Origin: Aquificaceae bacterium
Lineage (GTDB): Bacteria > Aquificota > Aquificia > Aquificales > Aquificaceae
Direction of reading: 5' to 3'
Assembly (NCBI GenBank): GCA_025057245.1
Contig: JANWYC010000028.1
Coordinates: 1 to 9,310, forward strand
Length of the DNA: 9,310 nt
The translations under genes and the position numbers were made by a program. Below, piece after piece: positions 1 to 6,276 of this stretch (within the stretch, counting starts at the first letter, position 1; the number at the start of each line of letters is the position of its first letter). The notes below the pieces were generated by a model. It was not told where the DNA came from, made no database searches, and saw nothing but the letters and a program-made list of their open reading frames with translations.

Positions 1-30
1 ATATATAGTTACGAAACCTCCGTGAGTCAA
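1..30 (-). promoter_or_regulatory. Sigma-70-type promoter reading out of the left edge
   Basis: On the minus strand a TTGACT box (30-25) is followed by a 17-nt spacer and an A/T-rich TATATAT box (7-1). The -35 hexamer matches the consensus at five of six positions and the spacing is ideal; the -10 is weaker. It would drive a gene beginning beyond the left edge. A second perfect TATAAT on the same strand lies at 64-59 but lacks a recognisable -35, so this short region downstream of yebC may hold tandem promoters. The call rests on sequence match only. Confidence 0.45.
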
Positions 31-85
31 GAGTGAGGAGCTTGTTAGACAATTGGATATTATACACCGCATTGAGAATCATACT

Positions 86-835
86 CTAAGTAGCCTGTTC
101 TATGAGCTCTACGGGTATGTCAAAGTTTGCCACCACCTCTTTTACGTCGTCAAGCTCCTCAAGAGCGTCTATGAGTTTTAGTATTCTCTTGGCAGTCTCT
201 GGCTCTTGAACTTGAACCAAGGTGTTAGGCTTGTATACCACCTCCGCCCTGTCTATCTGCAAACCCGCTGACTGAAGGGACTCCTTTACCAAGTAAAGCT
301 CTTCTGGTTTGGTGTATATGATGTAGTTTAGCTCTCCCACTTCCACATCCTCCGCACCAGCCTCTATGGCTTTGTCGTATATTTCCTCCTCCGTGAGACC
401 TTCCTTCTGAACCTCTATCATTCCTACTCTATCAAAGAGAAAGGCTACGCATCCGGAAGAGCCGAGGTTGCCACCGTGCTTTGAAAGAACATGCCTTACC
501 TCAGATGTGGTTCTGTTTCTGTTATCCGTTTGAGTTATTACCATAAGAGCTACGCCCCCGGGCGCATAGCCTTCGTAAAGCACCTCTTCGTAGTTTTCGC
601 CACCCAGCTCGCCGGTGCCCTTCTTTATAGCCCTCTCTATGGTCTCGGATGGCATGTTAACCTTTCTTGCGTTCTCTATGGCAGTTCTTAACCTTGGGTT
701 TGTGTCTGGGTTTGGACCGCCTTCTCTTACCGCTACCGTTATCTCGCGTATTATCTTGGTAAAGAGCTTGCCTCTTTGCGCATCTACCTTAGCCTTTTTG
801 TGTTTTATCTGAGCCCAATGACTATGCCCTGCCAT
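86..835 (-). CDS. yebC: YebC/PmpR/TACO1-family protein
   Basis: This 249-residue protein is full length for the YebC family. It starts with the family's MAGHSHW N-terminus, followed by a basic helical domain (KHKKAKVDAQRGKLFTK), the GG.NPDTNPRLR segment and the NMPSETIERAIKKG motif (about residues 60-73). Domains 2 and 3 follow, with EGYAPGGVALMV near 88-99. YebC proteins were long annotated as DNA-binding regulators. More recent work on bacterial YebC and mitochondrial TACO1 ties the family to ribosome function at proline-rich stalling sequences. The protein is cytosolic and has no signal peptide. The gene lies 72 nt after transketolase. The ATG at 835 is supported by the conserved N-terminus; there is no Shine-Dalgarno before it, and a TATAAT box ends only 8 nt upstream. 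The family call is secure; the role in this organism is inferred. Confidence 0.97.
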   Translation of the reverse strand: MAGHSHWAQIKHKKAKVDAQRGKLFTKIIREITVAVREGGPNPDTNPRLRTAIENARKVNMPSETIERAIKKGTGELGGENYEEVLYEGYAPGGVALMVITQTDNRNRTTSEVRHVLSKHGGNLGSSGCVAFLFDRVGMIEVQKEGLTEEEIYDKAIEAGAEDVEVGELNYIIYTKPEELYLVKESLQSAGLQIDRAEVVYKPNTLVQVQEPETAKRILKLIDALEELDDVKEVVANFDIPVELIEQAT

Positions 836-843
836 GGTAAAAA

Positions 844-849
844 ATTATA
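844..849 (-). promoter_or_regulatory. -10 box of yebC, probably giving a leaderless mRNA
   Basis: A perfect TATAAT on the minus strand at 849-844 ends 8 nt before the yebC ATG, separated by TTTTTTACC-like sequence with no purine-rich ribosome site. Initiation 7-9 nt after the box would put the transcript 5' end at or within two bases of the ATG. No good -35 hexamer lies 16-18 nt upstream (a TTGGTC is only 12 nt away), so the promoter may be weak or depend on an activator. A small GTCAA/TTGAC hairpin lies just upstream. Confidence 0.45.
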
Positions 850-907
850 GTCAAAAAAGTTGACCAACGCCAGTTTCAAGAGCTCCACCGGGTTTTAGCC
901 AATCCCA

Positions 908-2890
908 TCACAATTTGAAAAACTCCCTTATCCTTTTCTCTATCTTCTCCGCACTGAAGCCGAAGTATTCCATAAGAATATCACCGGTTCCAGATTTTCC
1001 AAAGGTCTCAAGGCTTATCACAAGACCATCGAGACCCACATACTTGTGCCAGCACATACCCCTACCCGCTTCCACCGCTACCCTTTTTCTAACCTCCTTT
1101 GGAAGTAAGGCTTGCTTGTAGCTTTCTTCTTGTTTTTCAAAAACTTCAAAACTTGCCATGTTTATAACCCTAACCTTAACACCTTCTGAGGACAGCTTTT
1201 CTCCCACTTTGAGAGCGGGATGAACCTCAGAGCCACTGGCAAGGATGATAAGTTCAGGAAGACCCTCGCAGTCAAGAAGCGCATAAGCCCCCTTCCTTAT
1301 GCCATCCGCAGGGGTATACTTGGAACGGTCTATAAGTGGGAGCTTTTGTCTGGTAAGTATGAGGGCGGTTGGACCTTCCTTCCTCTCTATTGCCATACTC
1401 CACGCAACAGAGGTCTCGTTAGCGTCCGCCGGTCTTATTACGCATAGGTTAGGTATAAGCCTTAAAGAGCTTAGCTGTTCCACTGGTTGGTGCGTAGGTC
1501 CGTCCTCGCCCAAACCTATAGAGTCGTGCGTAAACACATAAACTACCTGAAGCCCTGCCATGGAAGCTATTCTTATGGTAGGTCTCATGTAGTCTGAAAA
1601 GACCAAGAAAGTTCCGCCGTAGGGGAGTACGCCTCCGTGGTATGCCATGCCGTTTAAAATAGCGCCCATGCCGTGTTCTCTAACGCCAAAGTGCAGGTTT
1701 CTACCCAAAGTGTTCTGGTATCCAAAGTCTCCCATGTTATGTAGGTAAGTGCTATTAGACTCCGAAAGGTCTGCGGACCCCCCAAAGAGAGTAGGCATTT
1801 GTTTTGCCATGCTGTTAAGCACCTTACCGCTTGCCTGACGCGTAGCCATAGGCTCATCAAAGGTAGGCAAGTGTTTTTTATACTCCTCTCCCCATTCTCT
1901 TTTGAACGCATTTAACAAGAGCTCTGCCAAGTCCGGATACTTTTCAGAGTATGCCCGAAAGAGCTCTTCCCACTCCCTCTGCAAAGCCATACCCTTTTCT
2001 ATTTTCTCCTCTCTGTAGGAGTAGACCTCCTGGGGCACATAAAACTCCTCTTCGGGCCAGTTAAAGTTTCTCTTGGTCTTAATCACCGCCTCCTTACCCA
2101 AGGGCGCACCGTGAACGCTGGCATCGTCTTGCTTTGGAGAACCGTAGCCTATGTGAGTTTTCACGGAGATAAAGGAAGGCTTCTCTTTTTGCTCCATAGC
2201 CCTCTTTATAGCCCTTTCTATCTCCTCAAGGTTGTAGCCATCTTCCACATGCTGAACAAACCAGCCAAAGGCTTCAAACCTCTTACAAACATCCTCAGAC
2301 CAAGCAAGGGAAGTGGGACCATCTATGGAAACACCGTTGTTGTCCCATATGACTACGAGCTTGTTGAGCCTCCAGTGACCTGCCAGCTCCCCCACCTCAC
2401 AAGAAATACCTTCCATCAGGTCTCCGTCGCTAACCAGTGCAAAGGTGTAGTGGTCTATGACGGGGAAACCCTCCCTGTTGAAAAGGGAAGATAGGTATCT
2501 CTCCGCTAATGCCATACCTACCGCATTGCCTATGCCTTGACCAAGAGGACCTGTAGTAGCCTCCACGCCGGGCGTCACAAAGTTCTCCGGATGTCCCGGC
2601 ATCCTGCTACCCAACTGTCTGAACTTTTTAAGCTCTTCCAACTCTATAGGGTAGCCCATCACAAACAGAAGGGAGTAGAGCATGGCACTGGCATGACCGG
2701 CGGAGAGAACAAACCTATCCCTGTTTATCCACTTTGGGTTTCGCGGGTTAAACTTAAGGAAGCGGTCAAAAACCAAGTATGCAATGTGGCTCGCCCCCAG
2801 AGGCATGCCAGGATGTCCAGACTTTGCCCTTTCCACTTGGTCCACGCTTAGAAACCTTATGGTATTTATCACCAGTTCATCTCTACTCAT
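908..2890 (-). CDS. tkt: Transketolase
   Basis: This is a thiamine-diphosphate enzyme of 660 residues, typical bacterial length. It moves two-carbon ketol units between sugar phosphates in the non-oxidative pentose phosphate pathway, supplying ribose-5-phosphate and erythrose-4-phosphate. The N-terminal ThDP domain has SGHPG (H26), SAGHASAM (H66), GHPE (H100) and the ThDP/metal motif from D155-G-D157 to N184-N185. H260 lies in VHGAPLG. The middle domain carries the catalytic Glu in FGVREHGMGA (E405) and the GEDGPTHQP loop (H467). A C-terminal domain follows from about residue 530. All expected active-site residues are present. A Shine-Dalgarno GGGAGGT with a 7-nt spacer supports the ATG at 2890. 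The gene is 128 nt from aroE upstream, so it may have its own promoter, although no convincing -35/-10 pair was found. Its erythrose-4-phosphate product feeds the pathway that uses AroE, but the adjacency may be chance. Confidence 0.98.
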   Translation of the reverse strand: MSRDELVINTIRFLSVDQVERAKSGHPGMPLGASHIAYLVFDRFLKFNPRNPKWINRDRFVLSAGHASAMLYSLLFVMGYPIELEELKKFRQLGSRMPGHPENFVTPGVEATTGPLGQGIGNAVGMALAERYLSSLFNREGFPVIDHYTFALVSDGDLMEGISCEVGELAGHWRLNKLVVIWDNNGVSIDGPTSLAWSEDVCKRFEAFGWFVQHVEDGYNLEEIERAIKRAMEQKEKPSFISVKTHIGYGSPKQDDASVHGAPLGKEAVIKTKRNFNWPEEEFYVPQEVYSYREEKIEKGMALQREWEELFRAYSEKYPDLAELLLNAFKREWGEEYKKHLPTFDEPMATRQASGKVLNSMAKQMPTLFGGSADLSESNSTYLHNMGDFGYQNTLGRNLHFGVREHGMGAILNGMAYHGGVLPYGGTFLVFSDYMRPTIRIASMAGLQVVYVFTHDSIGLGEDGPTHQPVEQLSSLRLIPNLCVIRPADANETSVAWSMAIERKEGPTALILTRQKLPLIDRSKYTPADGIRKGAYALLDCEGLPELIILASGSEVHPALKVGEKLSSEGVKVRVINMASFEVFEKQEESYKQALLPKEVRKRVAVEAGRGMCWHKYVGLDGLVISLETFGKSGTGDILMEYFGFSAEKIEKRIREFFKL

Positions 2891-2996
2891 GGCTTTGACC
2901 TCCCGTCTATAAGTTTAGCATACACCAACTCACACCAAACATATACTACCACAGAGTAGCCAGCCTTTGCTTACAACAACGGCGTTAGAAAACATG

Positions 2997-3019
2997 AAAA
3001 GCTTTAACCTCAAGCTTTT
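2997..3019 (-). terminator. Possible weak terminator hairpin after aroE
   Basis: An 8-bp perfect inverted repeat (plus-strand arms 2997-3004 and 3012-3019, AAAAGCTT/AAGCTTTT, 7-nt loop) sits directly on the aroE stop codon. The stem is A/T-rich with only two G-C pairs. On the minus strand the 3' arm itself ends in TTTT, and a further TTTT follows after CATG. It is placed correctly to end the iscU-aroE transcript but would be thermodynamically weak, particularly in a thermophile. Confidence 0.3.
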
Positions 3020-3849
3020 TAGCCCGCGTATAGTTTCTCCTTTTTGTATTCAAGCACAGCTCCCTTTACCACTTCGTAGGGAACTTCCAAACCCGTCCAA
3101 AGCCTAAAGCTCTCCATCCCCTGATACAGGAGCATATCCAGACCATCTTGAAAAAGACAACCCTTTTTCTTGGCAAACTTAAGAAGCTCCGTCTCCTTGT
3201 AGATAATATCCATCACCTTTTGCTCCGGCTTTAAAAGGTTGTAATCAAAAAGAGGTGGGTCCTCTTCTTTCAAACCCGCTGAAGTGGTGTTAACTACGAA
3301 CTCTACCACGTCTATCACATCTTCTGGCTTTCTAACCGCCGTGCATCCAAATTCTTCGCAGAGTTTTACAGCCTTCTCCTCAGTTCTGTTCCACAGGTAA
3401 ACCTCCGCACCTTCAGACTTTAAGGCATAAAGCACCGCTCTTGAAGAACCGCCAGCACCCAACAGAAGCACCTTCACCTTTCTAAGCTCTTGCAAGAATT
3501 TTTTCAAAGCCTTAAGAAAACCTATCCAGTCAGTGTTGTAGGCATACACACCTTCAGGGGTAAACTTAAGGGTGTTTGCGGAGCCTATGGTCTTCGCATG
3601 CGCATCTGGAATGTCCGCAAGGGTGAGAGCCCTCTCTTTGTGAGGTAGTGTTACGTTCACACCCCTTACCCCCAAAGCCTTTAAACCCTCAAAAGCCTTT
3701 TCAAGGTCTTCTGGTTTTACCTCAAAAGGCACGTAGACTGCGTTAATGGAAAAGTGTTTCAGAGCTCTGTTTTGAAATACTGGCGACAGGGAATGTTTAA
3801 CAGGGTAGCCTATTACCCCGTATACCTCCGTTTTACCGTCAAAGGTCAT
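3019..3849 (-). CDS. aroE: Shikimate dehydrogenase (NADP+)
   Basis: AroE reduces 3-dehydroshikimate to shikimate with NADPH, the fourth step of the chorismate pathway to aromatic amino acids. The 276 residues match the usual length. The substrate domain has KHSLSP (S19, S21 bind shikimate), NVTLPHK with catalytic K71, GSANT (89-93) and NTDW with catalytic D107. The Rossmann domain has GAGGSSRA (131-138), and NRT (154-156) is the usual NADP-phosphate contact. Q243 in the C-terminal YQGMESF segment also contacts substrate in the family. The start at 3849 overlaps the stop of the upstream Nfu gene as ATGA and has only a poor Shine-Dalgarno, so translation is probably coupled. It is the one clearly non-sulfur enzyme in this run of genes and is likely an operon passenger. 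Confidence 0.97.
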   Translation of the reverse strand: MTFDGKTEVYGVIGYPVKHSLSPVFQNRALKHFSINAVYVPFEVKPEDLEKAFEGLKALGVRGVNVTLPHKERALTLADIPDAHAKTIGSANTLKFTPEGVYAYNTDWIGFLKALKKFLQELRKVKVLLLGAGGSSRAVLYALKSEGAEVYLWNRTEEKAVKLCEEFGCTAVRKPEDVIDVVEFVVNTTSAGLKEEDPPLFDYNLLKPEQKVMDIIYKETELLKFAKKKGCLFQDGLDMLLYQGMESFRLWTGLEVPYEVVKGAVLEYKKEKLYAG

Positions 3850-4097
3850 CCAATTTGTAGTTTAGGTTGGAGAATCTCCACTTTTTTAACCCAATTTAGG
3901 TTGCCTTTGATAGCCATGTCCACTACGTTTTTCACGCTCACGTCCGCCACAGGGCAGTCAGTGCATCCACCTTCGAACTGTAGATAAACCTCACCTTCCT
4001 TTATGTCCACCACCTTAAGGTCTCCGTGATGCTCTTTCAGAGCGGGTCTTATCTTCTCCAGTATCTGTTCAACTTCTTTAAACTCTTTCTCTTCCAT
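3846..4097 (-). CDS. Nfu-type (NifU C-terminal domain) Fe-S carrier
   Basis: This is a small stand-alone NifU C-terminal domain of 83 residues. Such proteins bind a [4Fe-4S] cluster between subunits through a CxxC motif and deliver it to target enzymes. The protein shows an N-terminal helix (EVEQILEKIRPALKEHHGDL), a short beta segment with VYLQFEGG, the signature C45-T-D-C48-P, and a helix with the usual VKNVVDMAIK spacing. The start at 4097 is chosen because a GGAGG lies 7 nt upstream. An in-frame ATG at 4103 would overlap the preceding stop as ATGA but leaves only 1 nt between GGAGG and ATG, and starts further upstream lie inside the previous gene. It follows the DUF1858-like gene and overlaps aroE by 4 nt. 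It probably works downstream of the IscU scaffold encoded at the head of the same gene run. Confidence 0.9.
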   Translation of the reverse strand: MEEKEFKEVEQILEKIRPALKEHHGDLKVVDIKEGEVYLQFEGGCTDCPVADVSVKNVVDMAIKGNLNWVKKVEILQPKLQIG

Positions 4098-4099
4098 AA

Positions 4100-4336
4100 T
4101 CATTCCTCCGTGTTTTTGTATAAATCTTGGATTTCTTGCCATAGATTTCCCTGAGCTTCGTCATCCAAATCCATCAGTCTACAAAAGCCTTTAAGAGTAA
4201 GCTTGTCTAACAATATATCTTCTATGTCCTCTTCCTCAATGGTTCTGTATCCGTATCTCATGAGTATATCCTTGACTTCTGGCATGCGTTCCATAAGCTC
4301 AGAAAGCTTTGTGTCTAAGGTAATCCTATCTTTCAT
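4100..4336 (-). CDS. DUF1858-like small helical protein
   Basis: This 78-residue acidic protein has the DUF1858-type pattern: ITLDTKLSELMERMPEVKDILMRYG near the N-terminus, where family members read roughly 'I..d..i.evl...P....vl...G'. Most DUF1858 proteins then carry a CxxC after the Gly; here the sequence reads YRTIEEED, and the only Cys is C52. The remainder (residues 38-78) looks helical. The biochemical role of the family is unknown. The start at 4336 gives an ATGA overlap with the stop of the TusA-like gene; a longer reading frame to 4423 exists but runs antiparallel in sense to nothing and lies inside the TusA-like coding sequence in another frame. Its placement between a sulfur carrier and an Fe-S carrier suggests a supporting role in sulfur or cluster transfer, which is inference from context. 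Confidence 0.8.
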   Translation of the reverse strand: MKDRITLDTKLSELMERMPEVKDILMRYGYRTIEEEDIEDILLDKLTLKGFCRLMDLDDEAQGNLWQEIQDLYKNTEE

Positions 4337-4584
4337 GTTTCCTTTACCTTCCTCACAAAAAGGTGATACTCGCCGTCCTCTTCGTATAGCCCAAGAAACT
4401 CTTGCCCAGTGGCTTTGCACCAAGCGGGTATATCCTCCACCACGCCGGGGTCATCCGCCACCAGCTCCAGCACCTGACCTATAGCCATAGTCTTTATGAC
4501 CTTTGCGGTCTCCGCTATAGGCACGGGGCAGAAAGTGCCTACCACATCGTGCACCACATCAGGTTTAAGGTTTTCAAGTTCCAT
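4333..4584 (-). CDS. TusA-like sulfur carrier protein (SirA/YeeD/TusA family)
   Basis: This 83-residue protein has the TusA signature: a core that reads D-V-V-G-T-F-C19-P-V-P22, then helix ETAKVIKTMAIGQVLEL, the DDPGVVEDIPAW segment (44-55) and a final beta strand. In this family the Cys of CPxP carries a persulfide received from a cysteine desulfurase or rhodanese and passes it to tRNA thiolation, molybdenum cofactor synthesis or sulfur oxidation enzymes. Here the Gly before Cys is G16 and the CPxP motif is intact. AAGGAG about 6 nt before the ATG at 4584 supports the start. The gene overlaps the PP-loop gene by 11 nt, which makes that enzyme the most likely recipient. A link to sulfur oxidation is an alternative, since many Aquificaceae oxidise sulfur. 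Paralog assignment cannot be made from sequence alone, so no symbol is given. Confidence 0.92.
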   Translation of the reverse strand: MELENLKPDVVHDVVGTFCPVPIAETAKVIKTMAIGQVLELVADDPGVVEDIPAWCKATGQEFLGLYEEDGEYHLFVRKVKET

Positions 4585-5614
4585 AGTTTGCTCCTTGTCT
4601 GTTATATATTTTAAAGGCTTCCACGAGCTCTTCGTTGAGTGGCTCTCCTAAGAGGGTTACTTCCCTGCCCTCCACGCATACCACTACCTCACAAGGTTGG
4701 TTCTTTGAATACCTAGCCACCAGACCGGTTAGAATGTTCAGGTCTTCAACCTTACCTTTTATTATGGCAAAAGTGCCTTTGTGGTCCTTTCTGTAGGCAT
4801 AATCGTACCTGTTTTTAAAGGTCTGTAAAAACTTTACCTCGCCCTCGTTCCTTGCCAGTATAACCTTTGCACCGCAAGGTAGTCTAAAGTGCCTCCCAAC
4901 TGTAAAGAGAATAAGGTCATCCCTGGTTATTAAGCCCTCTTGCTGAAAGGCTTCTTTGAATCTGTAAGCATAGTTTTCGTCTGTCAGGTAGCAACAGCCA
5001 CCCGCCGGCTGTTCGTAGTCAATGCCATACTTCTCAGCCATGGCTATTTGTTTTCTCCTGCCTCTGCCGTGTATGTCCAGCAACCTTTCTCTATCTACCC
5101 ATCCTAGCTTCTCTGGTATGGTTTCTGGAAGCAGTTTTGCGGATAGGGGTCTGAGAACATATCCTTGTAGATTCGCCTGTTTTTCTATAAACATCAGTCT
5201 GTCAAAGGTCTGGCTCATGGGTCTTTGACCCAACACCTCACCAGTTATAACAAAGTGGTATCCTTCCCTCTCCATTATCTCCTTTGCCTTTTTAAGCATA
5301 AGTATTCTACAATCTACACAAGGATTGACGTTTTTGCCGTATCCGTGCTTTGGGTTCAGGATTACACCGAGGTATTCCTCGGATATATCCACTACATCAA
5401 TGGGAACTTGAAGTAGGGCCGCTGCCCTAATAGCGGGATTAACATACTGAGATCCGTCTTCTTTCTTCAGTCCAAGGCGTCTTTTGTGTTCTGTGATGCA
5501 GAAACCGGTGTAGAAGTGAATTGCCTTCACTTCGACGCCCTGGTCCTGAAGAAGGCGGACCGATAGAGAACTGTCAAGCCCTCCAGAGAAGAGAGCAACA
5601 GCCCTTGCTTTCAT
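4574..5614 (-). CDS. ThiI/MnmA-like PP-loop tRNA thiolation protein, no THUMP domain
   Basis: This 346-residue protein begins with the ATP-pyrophosphatase P-loop SGGLDSS (10-16), the adenylating motif shared by ThiI, MnmA and related tRNA thiolases. It then has C99-V-D-C102 in the NPC..C context also seen in this superfamily, ITGEVLGQRPMSQ (123-135), RPLS (155-158) and GGCCYLTD with C207-C208. The C99/C102 pair plus a later Cys resembles the three-cysteine arrangement that binds an Fe-S cluster in archaeal ThiI and the NcsA/TtuA group. It lacks the N-terminal THUMP domain of classical ThiI. From about 237 to 300 the sequence (TVGRHFRLP..KVILARNEGEVKFL) resembles the NFACT-R type RNA-binding domain found attached to some ThiI-like proteins. 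It likely adenylates a tRNA uridine (position unknown) for sulfur insertion. It overlaps iscU by 4 nt and the TusA-like gene by 11 nt. The superfamily is clear; the exact substrate is not. Confidence 0.87.
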   Translation of the reverse strand: MKARAVALFSGGLDSSLSVRLLQDQGVEVKAIHFYTGFCITEHKRRLGLKKEDGSQYVNPAIRAAALLQVPIDVVDISEEYLGVILNPKHGYGKNVNPCVDCRILMLKKAKEIMEREGYHFVITGEVLGQRPMSQTFDRLMFIEKQANLQGYVLRPLSAKLLPETIPEKLGWVDRERLLDIHGRGRRKQIAMAEKYGIDYEQPAGGCCYLTDENYAYRFKEAFQQEGLITRDDLILFTVGRHFRLPCGAKVILARNEGEVKFLQTFKNRYDYAYRKDHKGTFAIIKGKVEDLNILTGLVARYSKNQPCEVVVCVEGREVTLLGEPLNEELVEAFKIYNRQGANYGT

Positions 5615-6072
5615 ATTGAGAGAAACTCAAACTCCCTGCTCTCTTCCTCTTCCTCCTCATAGCAGTCGGGTATGCGAGAAGCCTCTTCTACCCTTCCCTG
5701 CTTGAGAAGGTAGTCCTTTATGGCAACGTGCAGGGTTTCAAGTCCCAAGTTGGTGCAGTGTATCTTCTGAGGTGGCAGACCACCCAGTTCATCAAAAATG
5801 TTCTTGTAGGTCATGTTAAGAGCGTAGTCTATTGTTTTGCCCTTTATCATCTCCGTAAGTTGAGATGATACCGCTATGGCGGACCCACAGCCAAAAGTCT
5901 TAAACCTCACATCTTCTATTATATCGTTTTCTGGGTTCACCTTAAGCGTAAAGAGCATAGCGTCTCCACAGGCGGGATTACCACACTGACCTATTGCGTT
6001 GGCATCTTCCAAAACACCCACATTGCGCGGGTTTAAAAAGTGGTCAAGCACCTTCTCACTATATTCAAACAT
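5611..6072 (-). CDS. iscU: Iron-sulfur cluster assembly scaffold IscU
   Basis: IscU is the scaffold on which [2Fe-2S] clusters are built from cysteine desulfurase sulfur before transfer. The 153 residues contain all ligand positions: C35 and D37 in GNPACGDAM, C62 in FGCGSAIAVSS, and H105-C106 in KIHCTNLG. The LPPVK chaperone-recognition motif appears as LPPQK (99-103). After residue 120 there is a C-terminal extension absent from E. coli IscU, with C137 and a run of Glu (about 139-144), like the form I recall from Aquifex aeolicus. The protein is too short for full NifU and lacks the NifU C-terminal domain, which is encoded separately at 3846-4097. The start at 6072 has an ideal AAGGAGGTG 5 nt upstream. 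It heads the six-gene run ending at aroE. No IscS, IscA or HscAB is encoded nearby. Confidence 0.96.
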   Translation of the reverse strand: MFEYSEKVLDHFLNPRNVGVLEDANAIGQCGNPACGDAMLFTLKVNPENDIIEDVRFKTFGCGSAIAVSSQLTEMIKGKTIDYALNMTYKNIFDELGGLPPQKIHCTNLGLETLHVAIKDYLLKQGRVEEASRIPDCYEEEEEESREFEFLSI

Positions 6073-6077
6073 CTTAA

Positions 6078-6086
6078 CACCTCCTT
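6078..6086 (-). promoter_or_regulatory. Strong ribosome binding site of iscU
   Basis: AAGGAGGTG on the minus strand at 6086-6078, 5 nt before the iscU ATG, is almost fully complementary to the 16S 3' end. It is the strongest site in the run; several downstream genes have weak sites and overlap the preceding stop, so this one probably sets expression of the whole unit. Confidence 0.8.
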
Positions 6087-6097
6087 AAAATTAGTTA

Positions 6098-6125
6098 GTT
6101 ATAATATGAAACTTTGCAACTCAAA
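6098..6125 (-). promoter_or_regulatory. Candidate promoter of the iscU-aroE unit
   Basis: An A/T-rich -10 region reads TATTATAAC on the minus strand (6106-6098), about 26 nt before the iscU start. A poor -35 candidate TTTGAG (6125-6120) lies 16 nt from the TATAAC hexamer. The plus strand of the same block also reads TATAAT (6100-6105), so the direction is not certain. It is supported mainly by its position at the head of the operon. Confidence 0.35.
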
Positions 6126-6210
6126 TGCTATGACGTGTATCAAGCTACTATGTTCACATCTCATTATCTAATAAATCTCTCGTCTCTGATTCAGACTCAA
6201 ATCTTGAAGT

Positions 6211-6276
6211 GGTTGAGTTTCAAGCATCAGAAGGTATTCTTAATACCGGTTGAACTCAAGTTTTAGAAGGCGTTCT
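6211..6276. repeat. Two degenerate ~30-nt direct repeats, each leading into a hairpin
   Basis: Copy 1 (6211-6240) and copy 2 (6248-6276) share GGTTGA, CAAG, AGAAGG and TTCT blocks in the same order, about 22 of 30 aligned positions, with one gap. In each copy the 3' block is the 5' arm of an inverted repeat: GGTATT (6233-6238) with AATACC (6242-6247), and AAGGCG(T)TCT (6267-6276) with AGACGCCTT (6282-6290). The TA in the first stem is CG in the second and the partner arms change to match. A fragment resembling the middle of the unit also occurs at 6195-6214. Copy 2 extends into the last codons of the 97-residue gene. Confidence 0.6.

Noticed and set aside
1654..1911. 85-codon minus-strand frame inside transketolase
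   Set aside because: It is an out-of-frame overlap with intact transketolase coding sequence and has no start signal or family features.
2111..2494. 127-codon plus-strand frame opposite transketolase
   Set aside because: Antisense to a conserved enzyme region, with no ribosome site and no recognisable protein features.
2891..3018. Promoter for transketolase in the aroE-tkt gap
   Set aside because: Candidate -10 sequences (TATGCT, TTATAG) have no -35 partner at 16-18 nt; only the ribosome binding site is convincing.
4098..4142. Earlier starts for the Nfu protein (ATG at 4142 or 4103)
   Set aside because: The 4142 start lies within the upstream gene, and the 4103 start sits 1 nt from the GGAGG; the ATG at 4097 has a proper 7-nt spacing.
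4337..4423. 29-residue N-terminal extension of the DUF1858-like protein
   Set aside because: The extension is within the TusA-like coding sequence in another frame and has no family similarity; the ATG at 4336 gives a normal ATGA overlap.
6211..6276. CRISPR-like direct repeats
   Set aside because: Only two imperfect copies with a 7-nt gap; no spacer-length separation, no further copies and no cas genes.
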